Shown here one piece after another: positions 12,949 to 20,014 of a stretch of 33,213 nucleotides of DNA. The first letter of the stretch is position 1, and the number at the start of each line of letters is the position of its first letter. The stretch is from JBOGWA01 sp050693155 (GTDB lineage: Bacteria > Actinomycetota > UBA4738 > CALAEC01): positions 1 through 33,213 of the forward strand of contig JBOGWA010000003.1 in NCBI GenBank assembly GCA_050693155.1, read 5' to 3'. The notes below the pieces were generated by a model. It did not search any database and had not been told where the DNA came from. It was given only the letters and a program-made list of their open reading frames with translations. Both the position numbers and the translations under genes were made by a program.

Positions 12949-14214
12949 GTGCTCAGGGTCGTTGACCCCAGTCGGGGTGATGCGCTCCCAATCGCGGTCG
13001 GTTTCGCGCTCGATCGGAGGGTTTCGGACGGCGTCAAGGAGATCTGCGATCGGGTTCGCGACGAGGGTGACGCCGCGCTCATCGACATCACCCGCTCCCA
13101 CGACGGCGCCGATGTCACCGGGCGCCTGCGGGTATCCGACGAGGAGATCGAGTCTGTAATCGTTGAGGACGACCTCTGGAACGCGCTCGACGCCATGGCC
13201 GAGCGTCTGAGGGATCTGCACGCACGGCAACGGTTCGATTCTTGGGAGCAGGAACGACACGGCGTTGTCTTTGGCGAGCTCGTGCGAGCGATCGGTTCGG
13301 TTGGCTGCTACGTGCCCGGAGGGCGCGCCGCGTATCCGTCGTCGGTCCTGATGACCGTGATCCCGGCGAAGGTCGCCGGCGTGGAGCGCGTCGCGGTCTG
13401 CTCTCCACCGACTGCAGATGGGAGCCTTCCCGCCGCCGTCCTCGCCGCCGTGCGAATCGCAGGCGCCGACGAGGTCTACCGGGTGGGCGGAGCGCAGGCA
13501 ATTGCGGCGCTTGCCTTTGGAACGGAGACGATCTCCCCCGTCGACAAGATCGTTGGCCCCGGCGGGACGTGGGTCACCGCGGCGAAGCGGGAAGTGGCGG
13601 GAACCGTTGGGATCGACGGGCTTGCAGGGCCCAGCGAGCTCGTGATCGTGGCCGACGAATCAGCTCGCCCCGACGTGCTCGCGTGCGATCTTCTCGCACA
13701 GGCCGAGCACGACCCTGCAGCGCGGGCAATCCTCGTGGCGATCGGCGACGGCGAATCGATGGCACACCGTGTAGACGAGCGCCTTCGTGAGGAGCTCGAG
13801 CGGTCCCCGCGACGCGAAGTGGCGGGCGAGGCGCTCGCGAGTGCGTTCGTCGTGGTGGTCCCCGACGAAGCGGGAGCGGTGGCCATCGTCGATCGACTCG
13901 CCCCCGAGCACCTCCAAGTCGTCACGCAAGACCCGCGTGGCTTTCTCAAACGCGCTCGAGCCTTCGGCGCCGCGTTTCTCGGCCCGCACACGCCGGTGGC
14001 CTTCGGCGACTACGGGATCGGGTCGAATCACGTGCTCCCGACGATGGCAACGGCGCGGTTCGGATCGGGTCTGCGCACGGCGGATTTCACGATCACGTCG
14101 AGCTTCGTTCAGGCATCAGCGGAAGCCGTCTCGCGCTTCGGTCCCGAGGTGGAGCTGGTGGCCGCCTCTGAAGGACTTCCCGGGCACGCCCGCACCGTTC
14201 AGCTCAGGCGATGA
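12949..14214 (+). CDS. hisD: Histidinol dehydrogenase
   Basis: Catalyses the last two steps of histidine synthesis: histidinol to histidinal to histidine with NAD+. The 421-aa product carries the family blocks SVGCYVPGGRAAYPSSVLMT, IVGPGGTWVTAAKREV, GPSELVIVAD, LLAQAEHDP and PEHLQVVT, with the catalytic E-H pair in LAPEHLQ, and GSNHVLPT near the C-terminus. The open frame runs further upstream, but GTG 12949 gives the expected length and sits 6 nt after a TACAAT box. It is the first gene of the eight-gene operon and overlaps hisC in ATGA. Confidence 0.96.
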   Translation: MLRVVDPSRGDALPIAVGFALDRRVSDGVKEICDRVRDEGDAALIDITRSHDGADVTGRLRVSDEEIESVIVEDDLWNALDAMAERLRDLHARQRFDSWEQERHGVVFGELVRAIGSVGCYVPGGRAAYPSSVLMTVIPAKVAGVERVAVCSPPTADGSLPAAVLAAVRIAGADEVYRVGGAQAIAALAFGTETISPVDKIVGPGGTWVTAAKREVAGTVGIDGLAGPSELVIVADESARPDVLACDLLAQAEHDPAARAILVAIGDGESMAHRVDERLREELERSPRREVAGEALASAFVVVVPDEAGAVAIVDRLAPEHLQVVTQDPRGFLKRARAFGAAFLGPHTPVAFGDYGIGSNHVLPTMATARFGSGLRTADFTITSSFVQASAEAVSRFGPEVELVAASEGLPGHARTVQLRR

Positions 14215-15272
14215 GTTCCCTCCGACCCGATCTCGAGGGCCTCGAGCCGTATCGGGCGCCTCAGATTCACGCCGCGGTCAGATTGAACACGAACGAATGT
14301 CCGTACCCGCTACCCGAGGAGTTTCTCCAGGATCTTCGATCCGCGATCTCGGGGATTCCGCTGCACCGATATCCGGATCGGGAGGCGACCGAGCTGCGTG
14401 AGGGGATCGCCGAACATGCTGGGGTCGCCCCCGATGAGGTGTGTGTCGGGAACGGGTCCAACGAGGTCATCCAGCAGGTGTGCCTGGCGTACGGCGGCGC
14501 GGAACGTCGTGCGCTGGTCTTTGCTCCCACCTATGCGCTTCACTCGCTGATCCCACGCGTCGTAGGTATGGACGTGGTGGCGGAGCGACTCGATCCTGCC
14601 TTCCGGCTTCCCTCCGATGCCGCGGAAACTTGCGCACGGCGTGACCCGGCGATCGTCTTCATCTGCTCGCCGAACAATCCGACCGGGAATGCGCAACAGG
14701 TCTCGGCGCTGGAACCGATCTGTGAGACGACCGACGGCCTTGTGGTCGTCGACGAGGCGTACGGTGAGTTCGGCGGGGAGAGCGCAAAGCCACTCCTTGC
14801 CCGATACGAGAATCTCGTCGTCGTCCGGACGTTCTCGAAGGCGTTCGCGCTGGCGGCTGCACGAATCGGCTATTGCCTGGTCAACCGCGGCGTTGCGGAC
14901 AACGTATCGCGCGTTCGCCTCCCCTATCACCTTTCGGCGCTGGCTCAGGCTGCCGGTTCGACCGCTCTCCGGCACTCTGAGGCCGCCCTTGCGATTCTCG
15001 ACCGAGTGAGGGCCGAACGGGATCGGCTCGTCCGGGAACTCGCCACCGTGAAGGGGGTGGAGGTTTTTCCGTCGGATGCCAACTTCGTCCTGTTCCGAAC
15101 CATCGCTCCGGCCGACGCGGTATGGAAGGGCCTTCTCGAGCGGGACGTCCTCGTCCGGGATGTGTCGGAGGTCCCTGGGCTCGAGCGGTGCCTCAGAGTG
15201 AGTGCGGGAACTCAGTCGGAGACCGGCGCGTTCCTCGAGGCTCTCCCGGCCGCGGTCAAGGAAGCGGCATGA
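14211..15272 (+). CDS. hisC: Histidinol-phosphate aminotransferase
   Basis: A PLP-dependent class I/II aminotransferase that makes histidinol phosphate from imidazole acetol phosphate and glutamate (353 aa). Visible landmarks are VRLNTNECPYPLP at the N-terminus, VGNGSNEVIQ, FICSPNNPTGN, VVVDEAYGEF and the PLP lysine in RTFSKAFALAAARIGY. The ATG overlaps the hisD stop. The last 18 codons lie in a 62-bp segment that is tandemly duplicated into the hisC/hisB junction. Confidence 0.96.
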   Translation: MSSLRPDLEGLEPYRAPQIHAAVRLNTNECPYPLPEEFLQDLRSAISGIPLHRYPDREATELREGIAEHAGVAPDEVCVGNGSNEVIQQVCLAYGGAERRALVFAPTYALHSLIPRVVGMDVVAERLDPAFRLPSDAAETCARRDPAIVFICSPNNPTGNAQQVSALEPICETTDGLVVVDEAYGEFGGESAKPLLARYENLVVVRTFSKAFALAAARIGYCLVNRGVADNVSRVRLPYHLSALAQAAGSTALRHSEAALAILDRVRAERDRLVRELATVKGVEVFPSDANFVLFRTIAPADAVWKGLLERDVLVRDVSEVPGLERCLRVSAGTQSETGAFLEALPAAVKEAA

Positions 15273-15339
15273 CCCGCTCGGAGACCGGCGCGTTCCTCGA
15301 GGCTCTCCCGGCCGCGGTCAAGGAAGCGGCATGACACGC
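15216..15339 (+). repeat. 62-bp tandem duplication at the hisC/hisB junction
   Basis: Copy 1 is 15216-15277 and copy 2 is 15278-15339. They match at 61 of 62 positions (C at 15274 versus A at 15336). The unit contains the last 18 sense codons of hisC, its ATGA overlap, and the first three codons (MTR) of the next gene. The near-identity in both coding and silent positions points to a recent event, or to an assembly artefact. Confidence 0.97.
15269..15334 (+). CDS. 21-codon minigene created by the tandem duplication
   Basis: ATG 15269 overlaps the hisC stop (ATGA). The frame reads MTR and then a copy of the HisC C-terminal tail (SETGAFLEALPAAVKEAA) to TGA 15334, which overlaps the hisB ATG, again as ATGA. 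This ORF should be translated by coupling between hisC and hisB. It has no expected function of its own and probably serves only to relay ribosomes to hisB. Confidence 0.6.
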   Translation: MTRSETGAFLEALPAAVKEAA

Positions 15340-15915
15340 CGGGCGCTGGCGGCGCGTTCGACGAAGGAGACCGAGGTCTCGGTTCGCATTGCGCTCGACG
15401 GATCGGGCTCCGTGAGCGCCGACACTGGGGTCCCGTTTTTCGACCACATGCTCGAGCAGCTCGGAACGCACGCGGGATTCGATCTCGAGGTGCAGGCGAA
15501 GGGCGACCTGGACATCGATGCGCACCACACGGTGGAGGATGTGGGAATCGCCCTCGGCGAAGCCTTCGCGGAGGCGCTCGGAGACAAGACGGGAATCCGG
15601 CGGTTCGGTCACGCATCGGTGCCGCTCGACGAAGCGCTCGTCAGCGTCGCGCTCGATCTTTCCGGCCGTGCCTTCGTTGTTCACGAGGTCGCCGTAGATG
15701 CAGAGATGATCGGAACGTACGACCCGGGGCTCACCGAGGACTTCGTTCGGTCCTTTGCGACGACCGCGGGGATCACGGTGCACGTGCGGCTCATTTCGGG
15801 GAGGAGCCCGCATCATGTCGTCGAGGCGGAGTTCAAGGCGCTCGCGCGAGCGCTCGGGGACGCCTGCCGGGTGATCGGGACGGGGCCCTCTTCCACCAAA
15901 GGCGTGCTCGAATGA
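15331..15915 (+). CDS. hisB: Imidazoleglycerol-phosphate dehydratase
   Basis: A 194-aa monofunctional IGPD with no phosphatase domain. It has the two manganese-binding motifs DAHHTVEDVGIALGEA and HHVVEAEFKALARAL, plus the N-terminal GVPFFDHMLEQL. ATG 15331 was chosen over upstream in-frame codons because family members begin just before RRALAAR and because it overlaps the duplicated minigene stop in ATGA. Its own stop overlaps hisH. Confidence 0.96.
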   Translation: MTRRALAARSTKETEVSVRIALDGSGSVSADTGVPFFDHMLEQLGTHAGFDLEVQAKGDLDIDAHHTVEDVGIALGEAFAEALGDKTGIRRFGHASVPLDEALVSVALDLSGRAFVVHEVAVDAEMIGTYDPGLTEDFVRSFATTAGITVHVRLISGRSPHHVVEAEFKALARALGDACRVIGTGPSSTKGVLE

Positions 15916-16520
15916 AACCGCGAATTGCCGTCCTCGACTACGGCATGGGGAACCTTCGCTCGGTTGCGAAGGCCATCCAGCGAGTCGATGGAACGCCCCT
16001 CGTGACGTCGAACCCGGCCGACGTGGAGCAGGCAGCGGCGCTCGTCGTTCCCGGCGTCGGGGCGTTTGGGGCCTGCATGGGGAACCTCGAAGCGGCGGGG
16101 CTCGGCGATGCGATCCGAACGTTCGGCGGGTCCGGCCGGCCGGTCCTCGGCGTCTGTCTTGGGATGCAGGTGCTCTTCGATTGGAGCGAGGAGGGCGCCG
16201 TCGACGGACTCGGTCTGCTCGAGGGGAAGGTCCAGCGCCTCCCAAATGGGGAGAAGATTCCGCACATGGGATGGAACTCGGTCACCTGGACGCGAGATCA
16301 TCCGCTCCTTACCGGAATCCCGAACGAGACCCTGTTTTACTTCGTGCACTCCTACGTCGCTTCGCCGAGCGCGGACGTCGTCGTTGGCGAGACGGACTAT
16401 GGGGTTCCCTTCGCCTCCATCGTTGCGCAAGGCAACATCGTCGGTATGCAGTTTCACCCGGAGAAATCGGGGAGTGCGGGCCTGGAGATCTATCGGAACC
16501 TCGTCCGGGAGGCCGCGTGA
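15912..16520 (+). CDS. hisH: Imidazole glycerol phosphate synthase, glutaminase subunit
   Basis: A class I glutamine amidotransferase (202 aa) that supplies ammonia to HisF. The nucleophile cysteine is in LGVCLGMQVLF, the His-Glu pair in GMQFHPEKSG, and the N-terminal DYGMGNLRSV is characteristic of HisH. HisF lies two genes downstream, with HisA between them. Its ATG overlaps the hisB stop and its stop overlaps the hisA GTG. Confidence 0.96.
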   Translation: MKPRIAVLDYGMGNLRSVAKAIQRVDGTPLVTSNPADVEQAAALVVPGVGAFGACMGNLEAAGLGDAIRTFGGSGRPVLGVCLGMQVLFDWSEEGAVDGLGLLEGKVQRLPNGEKIPHMGWNSVTWTRDHPLLTGIPNETLFYFVHSYVASPSADVVVGETDYGVPFASIVAQGNIVGMQFHPEKSGSAGLEIYRNLVREAA

Positions 16521-17224
16521 TCGTCATCCCGGCGATCGACATCCGGGGTGGCAAGGTCGTGCGATTGACGCGGGGTCGCCCCGAGGAGGAAACCGTGTAC
16601 GCGAATGATCCCGTCGAGGTCGCAGAGCGGTTTGCGGCCGGGGGGGCCGAGTGGCTGCACGTCGTGGACATCGACGCTGCGTTCGGCTCCGGTGACAACC
16701 GTGAGGCCGTGCGGCGCGTGACCGAGTCGGTTCAGGTCCCGGTGCAAGTGGGCGGCGGTTTGCGTTCTCTGGAAGCCGTCGAGTCTGCCCTGTCCGGCGG
16801 CGCCGCTCGTGCGATCGTGGGCACCAGGGCGTTGGAGGACGAGGAATTCACCCGGGAGGCGGTCACGCTCTTCGCCCAGCGACTCGTGGTTTCCGTGGAC
16901 GTCGAGGGTGAGGAAGTCAGGGTCCGAGGGTGGACCGCCGGTGTGGGCGGACTCGACACCGCGCTCAAGCGGCTCGATGGAGCCGGGGTGGCCCGAGTAC
17001 TGGTGACCGCCGTCGGGCGGGATGGCCTCCTGGGCGGCCCAGACCTCGAGCTTTACGAGCGTGTGGGAGCTCGCACGAACGCGCACATCATCGCCTCCGG
17101 CGGAGTGAGGAGCGCGGGAGACGTCCGTGCGCTCGCCGCAAAGGGCGTCGAAGCCGCCATCGTGGGCAAGGCTCTCTATGAGGGCTCGCTCACCGTTTCC
17201 GAGGCGAAGAAGGCGGCCGCATGA
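16517..17224 (+). CDS. hisA: Phosphoribosylformimino-5-aminoimidazole carboxamide ribotide isomerase
   Basis: A TIM-barrel isomerase (235 aa) that converts ProFAR to PRFAR. It starts with VIPAIDIRGGKVVRL, carrying the catalytic Asp, and shows the half-barrel repeat pattern: VQVGGGLRS with the first phosphate loop and IASGGVRSAGDV with the second. In some actinobacteria this enzyme also does the TrpF reaction (PriA); I cannot decide that from sequence alone. GTG 16517 overlaps the hisH TGA as GTGA, and its end overlaps hisF in ATGA. Confidence 0.94.
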   Translation: MIVIPAIDIRGGKVVRLTRGRPEEETVYANDPVEVAERFAAGGAEWLHVVDIDAAFGSGDNREAVRRVTESVQVPVQVGGGLRSLEAVESALSGGAARAIVGTRALEDEEFTREAVTLFAQRLVVSVDVEGEEVRVRGWTAGVGGLDTALKRLDGAGVARVLVTAVGRDGLLGGPDLELYERVGARTNAHIIASGGVRSAGDVRALAAKGVEAAIVGKALYEGSLTVSEAKKAAA

Positions 17225-17979
17225 CGCTCGCGCGGCGCGTCATCCCCTGCCTCGACGTCGACGCCGGCCGGGTCGTGAAGGGAACCCGGTTCGTCGATCT
17301 TCGCGACGCCGGCGACCCGGCAGAGCTCGCCGAGCGGTACGACGCAGAGGGCGCCGACGAGATCGTCTTTCTGGACATCACCGCCAGCGTCGAGGGCCGG
17401 CGAGCCACGCTCGACGTCGTCGAGCGAACCGCCGAGCGAGTGTTCATTCCTCTGACGGTGGGTGGCGGCGTTCGCGCGGAGGAAGACGTGCGTGACCTCC
17501 TTCGCTCGGGCGCGGACAAGGTTGCGCTGAACACTGCCGCCGTGGGCGATCCGGAGCTCCTCGGGCGGTGCGCCGATCGGTTTGGATCGCAGTGCGTCGT
17601 CGTTGCGATCGATGCGAGGCGTGAGAACGGGTCGTGGAACGTCTACACCGAAGGTGGGCGGACCCCGGCCGGCGTCGACGCCGTCTCGTGGGCCGCCCGA
17701 GCGGCCGAGCTGGGGGCCGGCGAGATCTTGCTCACGTCCATCGATCGGGACGGCACCGGCCTTGGATACGACCTCGAGCTTCTCGGGGCGGTCGCTCGCG
17801 CGGCGCCGGTTCCCCTTGTGGCCTCGGGCGGTGCGGGTCGGATCGAGCACTTCGCGGAGGCGTTGGGCGAGGGACTGGCGGACGCGGTCCTTGCAGCATC
17901 CCGATTCCACTTCGGGGAGTTCACGGTGTCCGACGTGAAGCGCTCCCTTGCCGAACGTGGCGTCCCGGTGAGGCTGTGA
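17221..17979 (+). CDS. hisF: Imidazole glycerol phosphate synthase, cyclase subunit
   Basis: A TIM-barrel synthase (252 aa) that uses ammonia from HisH to form IGP and AICAR. It begins ARRVIPCLDVDAGRVVKGT with the catalytic Asp, has FLDITAS, PLTVGGGVRAEEDV, and the second catalytic Asp in LLTSIDRDGTGLGYD. AICAR re-enters purine synthesis. The ATG overlaps the hisA stop and the stop overlaps hisI in TGATG. Confidence 0.96.
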   Translation: MTLARRVIPCLDVDAGRVVKGTRFVDLRDAGDPAELAERYDAEGADEIVFLDITASVEGRRATLDVVERTAERVFIPLTVGGGVRAEEDVRDLLRSGADKVALNTAAVGDPELLGRCADRFGSQCVVVAIDARRENGSWNVYTEGGRTPAGVDAVSWAARAAELGAGEILLTSIDRDGTGLGYDLELLGAVARAAPVPLVASGGAGRIEHFAEALGEGLADAVLAASRFHFGEFTVSDVKRSLAERGVPVRL

Positions 17980-18302
17980 TGGAAGAGCTGGCTTTCGACG
18001 AGCGCGGGCTGATCCCGGCTGTGATCCAAGAGGAGCGGACCGGTGAGGTCCTCATGGTTGCGTGGATGAATCTCGACGCGCTCCGGCGGACGTTGGACTC
18101 GGGGCGGACGTGGTTTTGGAGCCGATCTCGGGGCGAGCTCTGGCGAAAGGGCGATACCAGCGGCAACGTCCAGCATGTGCGCGACGTGAGGTATGACTGT
18201 GATGCGGACACCCTCCTCGTCAAGGTCCACCAGGAAGGTCCGGCGTGCCACACGGGAAACCGGACGTGCTTCTACCGGCAGCTCGCGCGGGAGGGGTCGT
18301 AG
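17979..18302 (+). CDS. hisI: Phosphoribosyl-AMP cyclohydrolase
   Basis: A 107-aa zinc-dependent hydrolase that opens the purine ring of PR-AMP. It has LMVAWMNLDALRRTL, then FWSRSRGELWRKGDTSG, and the metal-binding DVRYDCDADTLLVKV with GPACHTGNRTCFY. It is a HisI-only form with no fused HisE domain, so phosphoribosyl-ATP pyrophosphatase must be encoded elsewhere. It is on the short side for the family. Its TAG overlaps the hisG GTG by one base. Confidence 0.94.
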   Translation: MEELAFDERGLIPAVIQEERTGEVLMVAWMNLDALRRTLDSGRTWFWSRSRGELWRKGDTSGNVQHVRDVRYDCDADTLLVKVHQEGPACHTGNRTCFYRQLAREGS

Positions 18303-19180
18303 TGCTCCGGCTCGTCATCCCGAAAGGATCGCTCGAGGAGCAAACGCTGACGCTCCTGGAAGCCGCGGACCTACGAGTGCGCCGGGGTTCGTCGCGCGAC
18401 TATCACGGGTCGATCGACGACGACCGCATCGAGCGAGTTTCTCTGATGCGGCCCCAGGAGATCCCGCAGTACGTGGAGGAAGGCTTCTTCGATGTCGGGA
18501 TCACCGGCCAGGACTGGCTCGCCGAGACCGGCGCCCGGGTGACTGTGCTCGCGACGTTGCGGTATGCGAAGGGTGGGCCCGGTCGGCCGGCGCGCCTCGT
18601 CTTGGCCGTGCCGGTCGAGTCGCCCGTGACGGGGGCGGCCGACCTGCCGCACGGGAGCCGGATCTCGACCGAGTACCCCGAAATCACGCGTCGGTTCTTC
18701 GAGGACCACGGCGTCGCCGTGAAGGTCTTTCCGTCCTATGGGGCCACTGAAGCGAAAGTCCCCGAGATCGTTGACGCGATCGTGGACGTCGCCGAGACGG
18801 GCGGCACGCTTCGCGCCCACGGGATGAAGGTCGTCGAGACGCTGATGGAATCCGATGTCGTACTCATTGCGAACGCCGAGGCTGCGGCCGACGGGGAGAA
18901 ACGGCGCGGGATGGACGACCTCACCACGCTCATCGTCGGCGCCATGGAAGCCCAGGGCAGGGTGATGCTAAAGCTCAACGTGTCGGAGGAGCGCCTGAAG
19001 GAGGTCCTCGAGCACCTCCCTGCGATGAAGGCGCCGACCGTCTCTCCCCTTGCGGAAGAGGGAAATTACGCTGTCGAGACGATCGTGGAGAAGTCCGAGG
19101 TGAACACGCTCATTCCCGTTCTCAAGCAGCACGGGGCGACCGACATCGTTGAGCTCGCCGTGTCGAAGATCGTCCCCTAG
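18302..19180 (+). CDS. hisG: ATP phosphoribosyltransferase, long form
   Basis: The first and committed enzyme of histidine synthesis. At 292 aa it is the long form with a C-terminal regulatory domain for histidine feedback inhibition, so no hisZ is expected. Landmarks are LVIPKGSLEEQTLTLLEAA, DVGITGQDWL, ISTEYPEITRRFF, the PRPP loop in VDVAETGGTLRAHGM, and a C-terminal ACT-like region (MKAPTVSPLAEEGNYAVETI). GTG 18302 overlaps the hisI stop. It is the last gene of the operon, and its TAG is only 11 nt from the stop of the convergent reverse transcriptase. Confidence 0.95.
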   Translation: MLRLVIPKGSLEEQTLTLLEAADLRVRRGSSRDYHGSIDDDRIERVSLMRPQEIPQYVEEGFFDVGITGQDWLAETGARVTVLATLRYAKGGPGRPARLVLAVPVESPVTGAADLPHGSRISTEYPEITRRFFEDHGVAVKVFPSYGATEAKVPEIVDAIVDVAETGGTLRAHGMKVVETLMESDVVLIANAEAAADGEKRRGMDDLTTLIVGAMEAQGRVMLKLNVSEERLKEVLEHLPAMKAPTVSPLAEEGNYAVETIVEKSEVNTLIPVLKQHGATDIVELAVSKIVP

Positions 19181-19191
19181 TCGCGCTCCGC

Positions 19192-19887
19192 TCACAGGTG
19201 CGCCGACGAACATCGAGTCAGCCAGGCCGGCGCCGAGGACCCGTCAACAATGTCGGTCTTCCCGACCGATCGCTTCAGGCCAAGTCGGTCGAGGGAGGCC
19301 TCGAGCTTCTCGATCGCCTGCTCCGCATGCTGATCCGAGACGGCTGCGAGGAAGTAGTCATCGACCCACCGAAGCCACGGCCAACCTTCGATCGCCATGT
19401 CGACCGACCAGAGAACGGCGTTCGCAAGGACAGCCGACGGGTCGGGCCCGATCGGAAGGCCTGCGTAGCCATCCGATCCCCATCCATCCAACATGTCGGC
19501 TGCGAGGCTGGCCTCGGTGCGACCGGCGCCGATGTCTCGGAGGCTACGAGCCAACACGCTCGGGGTAACCGCTGGATAGAACTCGGTGACATCGGTTCGA
19601 ACAATCAGCGGTGAGGTTCTGGCCAGGTGCGCGGCCCGACGGCGGGCTTGCCTGAGGGCTGGACCAACCGCTTGAAGGCGCCATCCGCCGAGCCCTTTGT
19701 GAACTCGATTGGCGAGAACGGTTCGTGAGAGGCGGCCCTCGATCGGCGTGGCGACCTCGGCGACCAGACGTTCCCACGTGCGAGCGTCTTGCTGGGAGAG
19801 CGTCGCCATGATGCGATGACCGGTCGAAGACTTCGGAATGAGCGTGCTCGCGATCGGGTCGGTCCGAGCGCGGATTGATGACGGCAA
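19192..19887 (-). CDS. Small orphan reverse transcriptase (RNA-directed DNA polymerase), Abi/unknown-group-like
   Basis: A 231-aa protein with the ordered reverse-transcriptase motifs: PKSSTGHR (residues 18-25), motif A VRTDVTEFYPAV with catalytic D99, motif B GLPIGPDPSAVLAN (143-156), motif C WLRWVDDYFL with D176-D177, and motif D LGLKRSVGKT with K210. All catalytic residues are present. The GxPxGPxxSxxLAN pattern resembles Abi and 'unknown group' RTs linked to phage defence rather than group II intron (PQG) or DGR (SQ) enzymes. There is no maturase, endonuclease or thumb-like extension, and it stops soon after motif D, so it is minimal or C-terminally shortened. The TTG start has GGAGGG 7 nt upstream; ATG 19806 would cut off the PKSS motif. 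It follows a dipeptidase gene after 127 nt. Function unknown. Confidence 0.88.
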   Translation of the reverse strand: MPSSIRARTDPIASTLIPKSSTGHRIMATLSQQDARTWERLVAEVATPIEGRLSRTVLANRVHKGLGGWRLQAVGPALRQARRRAAHLARTSPLIVRTDVTEFYPAVTPSVLARSLRDIGAGRTEASLAADMLDGWGSDGYAGLPIGPDPSAVLANAVLWSVDMAIEGWPWLRWVDDYFLAAVSDQHAEQAIEKLEASLDRLGLKRSVGKTDIVDGSSAPAWLTRCSSAHL

Positions 19888-20014
19888 CGACGATCCCTCC
19901 CCCGGCCAGGGAGGAGGGTCCGGCCGCCCGCCTTTCTATCCCGTGGAGGAGACGCGTGACAATCGCCCGATCGGAGGTTTCTTGCCTCCCCCATCCGGGG
20001 GTGATGATGGCGTT
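19888..20014 (-). other. Structured leader upstream of the reverse transcriptase; candidate ncRNA or cis-regulator
   Basis: On the minus strand this gap carries alternating CCTCC and GGAGG blocks. Hairpin A pairs 19997-20001 with 19988-19992 (CCCCC-GGAT-GGGGG). Hairpin B pairs 19985-19989 with 19973-19977 (GGAGG-N7-CCTCC) and shares bases with A, so the two are mutually exclusive. Hairpin C pairs 19909-19914 with 19896-19901. No ORF is evident. RTs of defence type often work with an adjacent ncRNA; that link is inference here, and hairpins are common in G+C-rich DNA. Confidence 0.45.
19895..19914 (-). promoter_or_regulatory. Hairpin that sequesters the RT ribosome binding site
   Basis: CCTCCC-TGGCCGG-GGGAGG on the minus strand, a perfect 6-bp stem. 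Its 3' arm is the Shine-Dalgarno for TTG 19887, so translation should be low unless the stem is opened. Other CCTCC and GGAGG blocks upstream could compete for pairing. Confidence 0.5.

Noticed and set aside
19192..19887. Retron, group II intron or DGR identity for the reverse transcriptase
   Set aside because: No maturase or endonuclease domain or domain V-like RNA was seen, motif B is not of DGR or intron type, and no template/variable repeat pair or msr/msd-like inverted repeat was recognised.
19181..20014. Insertion sequence carrying the RT
   Set aside because: No transposase, and the ends next to the two CTAG sites are not inverted repeats of each other.
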